A stretch of 64,000 nucleotides of DNA from Alcanivorax quisquiliarum (lineage in GTDB: Bacteria > Pseudomonadota > Gammaproteobacteria > Pseudomonadales > Alcanivoracaceae): contig NZ_JALKII010000006.1 of the NCBI RefSeq assembly GCF_023051175.1, positions 1-64,000 on the forward strand, in the 5' to 3' direction. Under the pieces are notes generated by a model. The model was not told where the DNA came from. It searched no databases and saw only the letters and a program-made list of their open reading frames with translations. The position numbers were made by a program, and so were the translations under genes. Shown piece by piece: positions 45,695-54,184 of this stretch. The first letter of the stretch is position 1, and every line of letters begins with the position of its first letter.

Positions 45695-46759
45695 TCACCG
45701 GCCAGGGGGCTGCCAGGCAATGCCTAGCGTGAATGTCCGTGCCTGCTTTGGCGCAGCATCCAGTTGCAGCGCCAGAGCCAGCGATCCTCGCTGGTACCCC
45801 AACCCCACTGCGCCTTCGGCAGTGGCCGCCACATAAGCGCCCGGCCACCGCGTTACATAGTAGCGCAGCCGGACGTCGCGGTAGTCATCCACCCACAACA
45901 CTTCCGCACCGAGCCGACGGCCGGCCAGGCCGCCATGCCAGCGCAGATAGGCTTTGACGGGTAACCGCTGCCAGTGGCTGCTGTTCCCTTCATAGCCAGT
46001 CATTGCAGCACGCACATCGAGCTGGCCGTCGCTGTCGTAGCTGATGCGATCCGTGGTCAGCCACGCCCGGGTGTAATACATTTGCCGCCAGTAAATGCCA
46101 TTGAGCGCATCGAGCAACTCCAGCGACACCTCATGTCTGGCATTGGGCCGCCAGCGCAACTTCATATCCAGCGCCAGCCCTGTGCCATAGCGACGGTTGG
46201 TGGGCCGCTCCCAGAGCGCATCCCGCGTATAGAAATATTGGAGCCTGGCCTGCCCTTGATAATCCGCTGCATCGGTGGCGATAGCGCCATTCACATGGCC
46301 ATCTATCATTTCGGTGGCCTTGAGCAACTGCATGTTGCCCGAGAGCGTCAGGCTGGCAGTGGGCCTGAACAAATATCCGGCAGTCACACCGTGCATCGCA
46401 ACCTGATTGATCGCCAGCCGTAGCGGCCAGTATCTCCCGGCCGGGATATCCTGATCTGTTTCACTACGCCAGATCAGTTCGCTAGCGCCGCGCGAGCTGT
46501 GCGCGAACACTTCATAGCGATATAGCAGGCCTAAGTGCGCACGACCAAATGACACGCCACTTTCTGCACGGCCAAAGCCCACATGCTGCTCACCGGGGCG
46601 GAACTGCCGGCCGATACCACGTATCAGATCACGGACAGGAAACGCATCACTGTGCGTTTCAACATGCAGCAGCCCATAGGGCACCGGCCCGGCGTGCACA
46701 GGCGAGCCTGCCAGCAGCAGAATCAACACCAGCAGCGTGCGCGTGCAACTCGGGATCAT
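45695..46759 (-). CDS. Secreted, probably outer-membrane beta-barrel-like protein
   Basis: 354 residues, start ATG 46759. A signal peptide (MIPSCTRTLLVLILLLAGSP, cleavage after VHA) is followed by alternating hydrophobic/polar strands rich in aromatic residues (LHLGLLYRYEVF-like HLGLLYRYEVF, YQGQARLQYFYTRDALWERP, KLRWRPNARHEVSLELLDAL, RLGAEVLWVDDYRDVRLRYY) and a final FTLGIAWQP. These fit a beta-barrel, but the last residue is not Phe/Tyr as in many porins. Function not recognised. It lies downstream of a large lipoprotein gene on the same strand, with a terminator between them. Confidence 0.65.
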   Translation of the reverse strand: MIPSCTRTLLVLILLLAGSPVHAGPVPYGLLHVETHSDAFPVRDLIRGIGRQFRPGEQHVGFGRAESGVSFGRAHLGLLYRYEVFAHSSRGASELIWRSETDQDIPAGRYWPLRLAINQVAMHGVTAGYLFRPTASLTLSGNMQLLKATEMIDGHVNGAIATDAADYQGQARLQYFYTRDALWERPTNRRYGTGLALDMKLRWRPNARHEVSLELLDALNGIYWRQMYYTRAWLTTDRISYDSDGQLDVRAAMTGYEGNSSHWQRLPVKAYLRWHGGLAGRRLGAEVLWVDDYRDVRLRYYVTRWPGAYVAATAEGAVGLGYQRGSLALALQLDAAPKQARTFTLGIAWQPPGR

Positions 46760-46789
46760 TGTGTCACCGCCCAACGTTTCTCAAGAATG

Positions 46790-46815
46790 ACAATGGCGGC
46801 CGAAGCCGCCATTGT
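46790..46815 (-). terminator. Hairpin terminator with UUCG tetraloop after the large lipoprotein gene
   Basis: Read on the minus strand, ACAATGGCGGC-TTCG-GCCGCCATTGT is a perfect 11-bp stem capped by a C(UUCG)G tetraloop, followed by CATTCTTGAG. It lies about 140 bases after the stop at 46955. The stable stem suits a terminator, with a weak U-rich tail. Confidence 0.7.
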
Positions 46816-46954
46816 CCGAGGCACCTTTAGCCCTTCCCACCAGCGCGCCATACAAGGCACTCATGTCTGGCCTTGGGCCTGACTTCGGGCCAGGCGTTGC
46901 GGCAGACATTTTGCGCCAGCCACCGTGTGTCGGACTGGGCTCCCGGCAGCCCCG

Positions 46955-49216
46955 TTATTGCAGGCTTTCGAACGTGCCATCCGCGTAGGTGATCTTGATG
47001 ACGTTCGGCTCGGTGATCGTGGCATAGACCACACCCGCGACCCGAATATCTCCACGCGTCTCGCCCCGCTCATCCACCCACAAAGTTGCTATCACGCCAT
47101 CCTGATTGGTGACGGTCACGACCGGCGGCGATATCCCACCTTGCTCCGCAGCTTCCAACGGAGCATTGATCAGCAGCTGTTTGCCCGGGTAGCTGATCTT
47201 CAGGGCCACATCACCTGTGGTCAGTGCCTGCCGGCTCCCGGCCAGCTCAATCCGGCTTGCTTCGGCAATGCCGTCCAGATTGATCTGCAACACCAGCGAG
47301 AAACTGCCCTCGACAAATCGACTCGCGGTTTCTTCCAACGGCTCGTCTTGCCAGCCACTATCGTGGTACTCGTAATCACAAGGGCCGGAATAGCACCAGC
47401 GCTCCTGATATTTCCGCCATTCCCGTTGCGTCAGGCCTTTCCCATCTGCCTCGAAAGCAAAGTTCAGCGCGACCTCGTTGCTGCCGGAATCAACTGCCCC
47501 GAGAAACGCCACGCGAGCCAGGCCAAAGGTGAGCAGCTCCTCGTCCAGCTCTGTTTCCTCGCATCCCTCATCGCCACAAAGCTCCTCGTAGTGATTGCGG
47601 CTCTCCGCCTGGAAACCTGTCAGTGACAGTTCGAGACGCCCCTCAAGAGCCGCCCCGAAGGGTAGCTCAACCCCCGTCGTCTCATCGGTCTGGGCAAGGC
47701 GAGCGTGCAGCACGAAGTCCACGGCACCCTGAATACTCTGCTCGTAAAAATCCTCGAAGGAATAATCGCCGTTCGGCAGATCTTCCTCGTGCCAGTTGCC
47801 GGCCACATCGACGCGAGCGGCGAACGAGGCGCTGCCCTCGGCAATGTTCAACGTCAGCGCCGGCACACCCAGGCTGCCCTGCAGCCCCAGCTCCAGACTG
47901 CCCTGATCCGACGAAGCGTACCCATCCTCCACATCGAGCGCGTCGCAGTCACAACCAAACTCGCTCTTCAAGGTGGTCGTCAGGGCAATCGTCAAGTCAT
48001 CGCCGAGGCCGCTGATGCGCGTCACCGTCACAACGTCGCCGTCGATGGTCAGCTCGACCTCGACCGCACCCATCGGGATCACCACCGGGCTCTCGATCTG
48101 GCCCTCTTCCCCTGCGCCAGCCTGAAGCTCGCCGTAGACAAGCATGATGGCCTCCATGGCGTACCCGAGCGCCTCCGCCAACCGCTCCACATCATCCGAG
48201 ACAAGCGTTGCAGCGGCATCCAGCTCGTCGATGAACTGCTGCACACCCTGTTCGGAGATGAAAGACGTGCCAATAGTCCGCACCTGCGCCACCAGCGCCT
48301 TTGCCTTGTCGAGCGCGGCAAGCGTCGCCGAATCGGAGGGCGCAGCAGTAGTAAAACTGTCACCCAGCTGCTCGGCCGCGGCCAGGGCCGTATCAAAACC
48401 CGTCGCAATAGCCGGCAGATCGGCACCGGACGCATACCGGGCGTCCTGAGCGATGCGGTAGATCGAGGCCAGGTCCACACCCGGCAGCGCACTCTCACCG
48501 CGGAACTGCCCCGCGTCATTCAGGAACGCCATGGCAAGCTCATCCAGCGTCTGCCCTTCCTCTACTGCGGCACCGTAAAGCGCGGCCGCCAGCAGGGCGG
48601 CTCGCTGTGCAGTGGCGGTGGCACGTTCAAGCGCGCCGCTGTCCGTGATATCGATCACCGGCAAGGCCACCAGATCATCACTGAGGTCAAACAGGTTGGC
48701 TACGTGGCTGTTGGCCAGCAACACAGCTGCCTCGCTCAGCCCTGCGGCGCGCGCTTTCGCTGCCGCCAGGTGGGTCAGCGGCGTCACATTCACCGAGGTG
48801 CCGCGCCCTTCCAGCACAGTGACAGCTTCCAAGGCCATATCGCTGCCGAAAGGAACTTCTTCGCCAAAATCCGCCGTGCCGCCAGCACCATCGTCGCAAC
48901 CGTCAGGCAGATCGCAGACCATGCGCGCATCACTATTGCCGCTGATGCGAATCAGGGCAGGGCCGCGATGGGTGGCCTTCAGCCGATAGCGCCCGCTGGC
49001 ATCCGTGGATGTGCTCGCCAACGGGCTCGCTTCCACAGCGCCATCAACAAGAGCGTAAGCGGTAACATCGGCAAATTTGAGAATGCCCTTCACTGCGGCG
49101 CCCTGGACATCCGTCACCGCCGGACCAGACCGGCTGCTGCTGCCACCGCCACCACAGCCGGATAGCACCGCAGCCAGTATCACCCCAGCGGCAATCAACC
49201 ATGTTCTTGTCTTCAT
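46955..49216 (-). CDS. Large lipoprotein, unknown function
   Basis: About 753 residues. The N-terminus MKTRTWLIAAGVILAAVLSG ends in the lipobox LSGC, so Cys (position 21 from ATG 49216) is lipidated; a Gly/Ser-rich linker (GGGGSSSRSG) follows. ATG 49222 is also possible, but 49216 has better spacing from GGGAG. The mature part has a carboxypeptidase-like beta-domain (TSTDASGRYRLKATHRGPAL), a helical middle (AQRAALLAAALYGAAVEEGQ) and a long acidic beta-rich region with several Cys pairs (FGCDCDALD, LCGDEGCEETELD, WCYSGPCDYEYHD). It is acidic overall. Resembles calcium-binding or surface proteins of marine gammaproteobacteria; the function is unknown. Confidence 0.75.
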   Translation of the reverse strand: MKTRTWLIAAGVILAAVLSGCGGGGSSSRSGPAVTDVQGAAVKGILKFADVTAYALVDGAVEASPLASTSTDASGRYRLKATHRGPALIRISGNSDARMVCDLPDGCDDGAGGTADFGEEVPFGSDMALEAVTVLEGRGTSVNVTPLTHLAAAKARAAGLSEAAVLLANSHVANLFDLSDDLVALPVIDITDSGALERATATAQRAALLAAALYGAAVEEGQTLDELAMAFLNDAGQFRGESALPGVDLASIYRIAQDARYASGADLPAIATGFDTALAAAEQLGDSFTTAAPSDSATLAALDKAKALVAQVRTIGTSFISEQGVQQFIDELDAAATLVSDDVERLAEALGYAMEAIMLVYGELQAGAGEEGQIESPVVIPMGAVEVELTIDGDVVTVTRISGLGDDLTIALTTTLKSEFGCDCDALDVEDGYASSDQGSLELGLQGSLGVPALTLNIAEGSASFAARVDVAGNWHEEDLPNGDYSFEDFYEQSIQGAVDFVLHARLAQTDETTGVELPFGAALEGRLELSLTGFQAESRNHYEELCGDEGCEETELDEELLTFGLARVAFLGAVDSGSNEVALNFAFEADGKGLTQREWRKYQERWCYSGPCDYEYHDSGWQDEPLEETASRFVEGSFSLVLQINLDGIAEASRIELAGSRQALTTGDVALKISYPGKQLLINAPLEAAEQGGISPPVVTVTNQDGVIATLWVDERGETRGDIRVAGVVYATITEPNVIKITYADGTFESLQ

Positions 49217-49440
49217 TCCCATGACTCCCTTCGAGCTAACGCCTCACAACCGAGAAGGGAGCCATCATCCGCAGCACTACCACCGGCGCGCCACCCCCAA
49301 AATGGGGTGTTCAACGAGCGTTTTGCACCCTCCAGCCTGGCGCTCTGGCTGTGGTGCTCCGTGCATCGAATCACAACATCCGCCAGCTTTTACATTGCCA
49401 CACGGCCGGCCCATTGCCCCGCGACAAGTTGCCGACAAGC

Positions 49441-51990
49441 ATGGCAGGCATGAGCAGAAGCAACGCTGAAACCAGGCTCGAGCGCTACCGCCAGAAGCGG
49501 GACTTCCGCGTGACTACCGAACCCCAGGGCGCGAACGCGAGCGCCGCACCTGACGACGCACAGTCTGGCCGTTATGTGATGCATCATCATGCAGCACGCA
49601 ACGATCATTTCGACCTGCGCCTGGAACAAAATGGTGTGTTACGCAGCTGGGCATTACCACGCGGCCCCAGCATGGCACCGGGGGAAAAACGACTGGCGGT
49701 GGAAGTGGAAGATCATCCGCTGGAGTACGGTGATTTCGAGGGCGTGATCCCCGCCGGCGAGTACGGCGGCGGTACTGTCATGTTGTGGGACGCCGGGCAC
49801 TGGATCTGCCATCAGCAGAGCGAGAGCCGCATCGACCTGGCACTGCACGGCAACAAACTACGCGGCCGCTGGACGCTCACGCGCATGCGCGACAAAGGCA
49901 AACGCAAGCAAAACCAGTGGCTGTTCATCAAACGCAGCGATGACGACGGCCCGCTGCCCGAGCCCGATGACCGCAGCATCGCCAGCGGCCGTACCATGGC
50001 CGAGATCGCCGCTGACCACGACAGGGAATGGGCCGGGCCGCAGCCCATGCCGGACGTCGCCAAACTGCCCGGCGCTCGCCGAGCGGCCTGGCCTGGCACG
50101 CTGACACCGCAACTGGCCACCCTTGCCGATAACCTGCCCGATGGTGACTGGCTGCACGAGATCAAGCTGGACGGCTATCGCATCCTCGTGCATCTGGAGC
50201 AGGGCCGCGTGCAACTGATGACCCGCAACGGCCAGGACTGGCGCGACCGCTTCCCCGCTCTGGCGCGGCAGCTTGCGGCCTGGCCAGTGCAGAGCGCCAT
50301 TCTGGATGGCGAGATCGTCGCCCTCCAGGCCGACGGCGTGACCAGCTTCGCCAAGCTTCAGCAGGCACTGGCCGAACAGCGCACCGATGCGCTGATCTAT
50401 CACGCCTTCGATCTGCTTTACCTGAACGGCACATCACTGACCCACTGCACCAACCTGGCCCGCAAACAGGCGCTGGCCGATGTCATGAGCGCGCTGGGTG
50501 ACATGCCGGGCGGCCGCGTCCGCTACACCGATCATCTGCACGGCGACGGCGCCCCGCTACTGGATCGGCTGTGCGAACTGGGGCTTGAGGGCCTGATCGC
50601 GAAACGTGCCGACAGCACTTATCAACAGCGTCGCACCCGCTCCTGGCTGAAACTGAAATGTGCACGTCATGATGAATTTGTGGTCGGCGGCTTTACGCCG
50701 CCCAACGGCCAGCGCGACGCCTTCGGCGCCCTGCTTCTCGGCGCCTGGAACGCCCAGGGGCAGTTTGTGTATGCCGGCCGCGTGGGCACCGGCTTCAGCC
50801 GCAAGCAACTGAAGTCACTGCATACCCGGCTGAGCAAGTTCCAGATTCCGAAAAGCCCCTTTCTGGCCACTCCTCCCGACAGCAAAGGCGCCACCTGGGT
50901 CACACCGGCCCTGGTGGTAGAAGTGGCCTATGCCGAACGCACCCGCGACGGCGTGCTACGCCACCCCAGCTTCCGTGGCGTGCGCGAAGATCGTAACGCC
51001 GGAGGGATCATGATGACTCATCCCGAACGCAGCACCGCAACGCCTGCCACGGCCGGCCGCCGAAGCGCCCCCGCCCGGCGCAAAACAGAAAACGCCGAAG
51101 TGGAAGGCGTACGTCTGACACACCCCGACCGAGTACTGTACCCGCAGCAGGGCATGACCAAGCTGGCGCTGGCACAGTTTTATCAAAGCATCGCCGCCGT
51201 CGTGCTACCGGGCCTGATCGGGCGCCCGCTTTCCCTGTTGCGCTGCCCGGAGGGCCTGGCCACGGAATGTTTTTTTCAGAAACATCCGCGCCAGATGCTG
51301 GCCGAGCGCGTGCCGCGTATTCATATCAAAGGCAAAACCAGCGCGGGCGATTATGTGTATGTGCAAGAGCTGGCTGATCTGATTGCTCTGGTGCAAGCCG
51401 GCGTGATGGAGCTGCATCCATGGGGCAGCCGGGTAGATGATCTGGAGCATCCCGATCAGCTGGTGTTCGACCTTGATCCGGACGAAGGCATCAGCTGGCG
51501 CCGCACCGTTGCCGTGGCCCACCAGATGGCCGAACGGCTCACCGATCTCGAGCTCACACCGTTCGTACGCACCACGGGCGGCAAGGGGCTGCACATCGTG
51601 GTGCCATTGGTACCACGGGCAGGCTGGGATGACAGCAAAGCCTTTGCGCGTGCGCTGTGCCAGCGCATGGCCGATGACCAGCCCACGCAGCTCACTACCA
51701 ATCTGCTGAAAGCAAAACGCCGTGGGCGCATCTTTCTGGATTACCTGCGCAACGGGCGCGGCGCTACCGCTGTCGCTTCTTATACTGTGCGTGCGCGCCC
51801 CGGCGCCCCTGTTGCCGTGCCCATCCGCTGGGACGAGCTGACCGTTGCCATGGCGCCGGATCGCTACACCGTCGATAACCTGCGCCGCCGCCTGGCCGCG
51901 CTGAAACAGGAACCCTGGGCGGGTTTCGACAAGGCGCGCCAGCCGCTCACCGCCACCCTGCTGCGCGCCGTGGGCGCGACACCCTCATGA
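49441..51990 (+). CDS. ligD: DNA ligase D (phosphoesterase-ligase-polymerase)
   Basis: Central enzyme of bacterial non-homologous end joining, about 849 residues. Domain order here: N-terminal 3'-phosphoesterase (YVMHHHAARNDHFDLRLEQN, EVEDHPLEYGDFEGVIPAGE), ATP-dependent ligase with adenylated Lys242 in EIKLDGYRI, then RNGQDWRDRF, DGEIVAL, GLIAKR and WLKLKC, and a C-terminal primase-polymerase domain (HPWGSRVDDLEHPDQLVFDL, with D-x-D metal ligands, and RTTGGKGLHIVVPL). The PE-LIG-POL order is that of Pseudomonas LigD. ATG 49441 (alternative 49450) was chosen because upstream sequence is not family-like. The stop overlaps the next gene (ATGA). Confidence 0.97.
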   Translation: MAGMSRSNAETRLERYRQKRDFRVTTEPQGANASAAPDDAQSGRYVMHHHAARNDHFDLRLEQNGVLRSWALPRGPSMAPGEKRLAVEVEDHPLEYGDFEGVIPAGEYGGGTVMLWDAGHWICHQQSESRIDLALHGNKLRGRWTLTRMRDKGKRKQNQWLFIKRSDDDGPLPEPDDRSIASGRTMAEIAADHDREWAGPQPMPDVAKLPGARRAAWPGTLTPQLATLADNLPDGDWLHEIKLDGYRILVHLEQGRVQLMTRNGQDWRDRFPALARQLAAWPVQSAILDGEIVALQADGVTSFAKLQQALAEQRTDALIYHAFDLLYLNGTSLTHCTNLARKQALADVMSALGDMPGGRVRYTDHLHGDGAPLLDRLCELGLEGLIAKRADSTYQQRRTRSWLKLKCARHDEFVVGGFTPPNGQRDAFGALLLGAWNAQGQFVYAGRVGTGFSRKQLKSLHTRLSKFQIPKSPFLATPPDSKGATWVTPALVVEVAYAERTRDGVLRHPSFRGVREDRNAGGIMMTHPERSTATPATAGRRSAPARRKTENAEVEGVRLTHPDRVLYPQQGMTKLALAQFYQSIAAVVLPGLIGRPLSLLRCPEGLATECFFQKHPRQMLAERVPRIHIKGKTSAGDYVYVQELADLIALVQAGVMELHPWGSRVDDLEHPDQLVFDLDPDEGISWRRTVAVAHQMAERLTDLELTPFVRTTGGKGLHIVVPLVPRAGWDDSKAFARALCQRMADDQPTQLTTNLLKAKRRGRIFLDYLRNGRGATAVASYTVRARPGAPVAVPIRWDELTVAMAPDRYTVDNLRRRLAALKQEPWAGFDKARQPLTATLLRAVGATPS

Positions 51991-52178
51991 ACCGGCCGCA
52001 ACCCTGGTGGCAGGAAAGCGGCCCCGGCCAATGCGAGGGCTGCGAGAGTTATTACCAGATCGAAACCGGCTATTACTGTAGCGCCTGCGACGCGCCGCTG
52101 TGCCCCGCCTGCATCCGCTACCAACGCATCACCGAAGTGCTGCTGTGCGAACAGTGCCGGGAACAGGAGGCCACATGA
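51987..52178 (+). CDS. Small four-CxxC zinc-binding protein in the NHEJ operon
   Basis: 63 residues, start overlapping the ligD stop and stop overlapping the ku start (both ATGA). Four C-x-x-C pairs at 16/19, 31/34, 39/42 and 54/57 (CEGC, CSAC, CPAC, CEQC) predict two zinc sites in a B-box/RING-like or zinc-ribbon fold. The remainder is Tyr/Gln-rich (SYYQIETGYY). It is short and could be missed, but codon use and the two tight overlaps support it. I know no named NHEJ protein of this form. It may bind DNA ends, Ku or LigD; this is inference from position. Confidence 0.8.
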   Translation: MNRPQPWWQESGPGQCEGCESYYQIETGYYCSACDAPLCPACIRYQRITEVLLCEQCREQEAT

Positions 52179-52957
52179 GCGCCCGCGCCATTTTCAAAGG
52201 CGTGCTACGCCTCGCTGACGAAAAGGTGCCGGTAAAGCTCTACTCCGCCGTGACCGATCGCACCGTGCGCTTTCGCCTGCTGCACCGCCGCGACAAAGCA
52301 CCGGTCGAGCAAATTCTTGTGAATCCCGAGAGCGGCAAAATCGTCGCCTATAAAGAGGCCCAGCGCGCCTGGGCCAACGACGAAGGCGATATGGTGCTAC
52401 TCAGGAAAGACGAACTCGACAACCTCAAGCCGCAAAAAAGCCGCGACCTCACCGTGCAATGCTTTCTGCCCGCCGGCGCGCTGGATCATCGGCGTTACGA
52501 CCGCCCTTATTACCTTGGCCCGGATGATGGCGGCGATGCCGCCTGGCGAGCACTCGCCGCCGCCCTGGCCCGCTCGGGCCGCGAAGGGCTGGTGAGCTGG
52601 GTGATGCGCGACAAACACTATCTCGGCGCACTGCGTCTTCACCAGAGCGTCCCGATGCTGGTCACACTGCGCTACAGCGAGGAAATCATCAGCCAGGACG
52701 CACTCACACCACCCATTGGCCGCGCACTGGATGCCCGCGAATTGAAAATGGCAGCACAACTGATGGACATGCTCGCCGCGCCCTTTGATCCCGCTCAGTA
52801 TCAGGATGACTACCGGGAAAGCGTGCTCGCCATGCTGCGCCGCAAAGCCGGCGGTGGCCGCGCACGCAAATCAATGCCTGCACAACGGCGCCGCAGCGAA
52901 ACCGATCTGGCGCAGGCCCTGCAAGCCAGCCTCGAAGGAGCACGTCGCCATGGCTAA
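52175..52957 (+). CDS. ku: Ku-family DNA end-binding protein (short paralogue)
   Basis: 260 residues, start ATG 52175 overlapping the zinc-protein stop. It matches the bacterial Ku core: AIFKGVLRLADEKVPVKLYS at the N-terminus, LLHRRDKAPVEQILVNPESG, LDNLKPQKSRDLTVQCFLPA, YYLGPDDGGDAAWRALAAAL and GREGLVSWVMRDKHYLGALR, then a C-terminal basic tail KAGGGRARKSMPAQRRRSE. It starts directly in the core, unlike the second Ku. It binds DNA ends as a ring-like dimer; with the next gene it may form a homo- or heterodimer. The end overlaps the second Ku by eight bases. Confidence 0.93.
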   Translation: MSARAIFKGVLRLADEKVPVKLYSAVTDRTVRFRLLHRRDKAPVEQILVNPESGKIVAYKEAQRAWANDEGDMVLLRKDELDNLKPQKSRDLTVQCFLPAGALDHRRYDRPYYLGPDDGGDAAWRALAAALARSGREGLVSWVMRDKHYLGALRLHQSVPMLVTLRYSEEIISQDALTPPIGRALDARELKMAAQLMDMLAAPFDPAQYQDDYRESVLAMLRRKAGGGRARKSMPAQRRRSETDLAQALQASLEGARRHG

Positions 52958-54026
52958 ACGCAAGGCAGCCTCTAGCAAGGCTCGCAAAACCAGAAAGGCT
53001 CGTGACAAGAGCGCGCCGAAAACGCGGGCCGCCCGACAACAAGCCGCCAACGACAATAATGATACGGGCACACCACAGCGGCCACGTCCGTTCTGGTCGG
53101 GCACCTTGTCCTTCGGCCTGGTCAGCCTGCCGGTGGGCCTTTACCCCGCCCACCGCGGCAGCGCCGTTTCATTGCGTATGGTCGACGAAGCAGGCCAGCG
53201 CCTGCGGCGCCGCTACCGATGCAGCCGCGATGGAAAACTGCTGGAACGAGACGATCTGATACGCGGCTACGAAACCGAAGACGGCAAATACATCACCGTC
53301 GAAGATGAAGAGCTGGAGGCGCTCGCACCAAAGAAATCCCGCGAAATCGACCTGCGGCAATTTGTCGAGCGCGATGAACTCGACCCGGCCTATTTTTTAC
53401 GCGGTTATTTCCTGACACCGGAAGAAGGCGCCATCAAAGCCTACCGCCTGCTGGCCCGCGCCATGGAAGAAGCTGACCGCGCCGGCATCGCCACTTTCGT
53501 GATGCGCGGCCACGAGTACGTCATCGCCATCGTTGCCGAAGGCGGCATCCTGCGAGCGGAAACCCTGCGCTTCGCCGACACCCTGCGCAACCCCGGCGAT
53601 ATCGGCCTGCCGTCGCCGGAAAAACCTCGCGCCAAGGATATCCAGCGCTTGCAAGGCGCCATCAAGACCCTGCGCGCCGAAGCGCCCGACGACGCCCCTT
53701 TGCATAACCCGAACATTACCGCCATCGAATCGCTGGCGCGCGAGAAACTCAAAAAAAATCGCGACGTCCTTCAAACCGCCCCGGACGACCCGTCCGACGA
53801 AGAAGAGCCCGGCGAAGCCCCGCCTGATCTGATGGCCATTCTGAAGCAGAGCCTCGCGGTGACCGAACCCGATTCCGCACCCGCCAGCACTGCACCCGCC
53901 AGAGAAAACTACGCCAACGCCACACGTGCGCACCTTTATGCGCTGGCGCAGGAGCGCAATCTTGCAGGGCGCAGCAAAATGAACCGTGCAGAATTGATCG
54001 CGGCCTTGCACAACGCCGGACACTGA
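52950..54026 (+). CDS. ku: Ku-family DNA end-binding protein (long paralogue, SAP-like C-terminus)
   Basis: 358 residues, start ATG 52950 with AAGGAG ten bases upstream. A Lys/Arg/Ala-rich N-terminal tail (residues 1-45) precedes the Ku core: FWSGTLSFGLVSLPVGLYPA, RRRYRCSRDGKLLERDDLIR, the acidic ITVEDEELEALAPKKSREID and YFLRGYFLTPEEGAIKAYRL. The C-terminus has an acidic linker and a short helical motif HLYALAQERNLAGRSKMNRA followed by ELIAALHNAGH, closely like the small protein at 25696-26013 and consistent with a SAP/Rho_N DNA-binding extension. Two adjacent, overlapping ku genes suggest a Ku heterodimer. Confidence 0.93.
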   Translation: MAKRKAASSKARKTRKARDKSAPKTRAARQQAANDNNDTGTPQRPRPFWSGTLSFGLVSLPVGLYPAHRGSAVSLRMVDEAGQRLRRRYRCSRDGKLLERDDLIRGYETEDGKYITVEDEELEALAPKKSREIDLRQFVERDELDPAYFLRGYFLTPEEGAIKAYRLLARAMEEADRAGIATFVMRGHEYVIAIVAEGGILRAETLRFADTLRNPGDIGLPSPEKPRAKDIQRLQGAIKTLRAEAPDDAPLHNPNITAIESLAREKLKKNRDVLQTAPDDPSDEEEPGEAPPDLMAILKQSLAVTEPDSAPASTAPARENYANATRAHLYALAQERNLAGRSKMNRAELIAALHNAGH

Positions 54027-54184
54027 CACCCCAAAAAGTGCGATCAAATAAAGCTATAGTCCATCGAAAGTGCTCTCGCTGAAAGTGACGATGAACTATT
54101 TTTTTCCCTTTCTCGTTGTGGGCAATTGAAGGAGGGTAGAAATCATATGTGCCCTCCTGTGCTCGCCTGCGCTCTCCGGTTCAA

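Noticed and set aside
47705-49165. Plus-strand frame of 486 codons opposite the large lipoprotein gene
   Set aside because: The lipoprotein on the minus strand has a signal peptide and lipobox; the plus frame is basic and low-complexity.
49292-49309. CACCCC/GGGGTG hairpin upstream of ligD
   Set aside because: It lies between divergent genes, so a terminator is unlikely; no repeated copy or other support for an operator.
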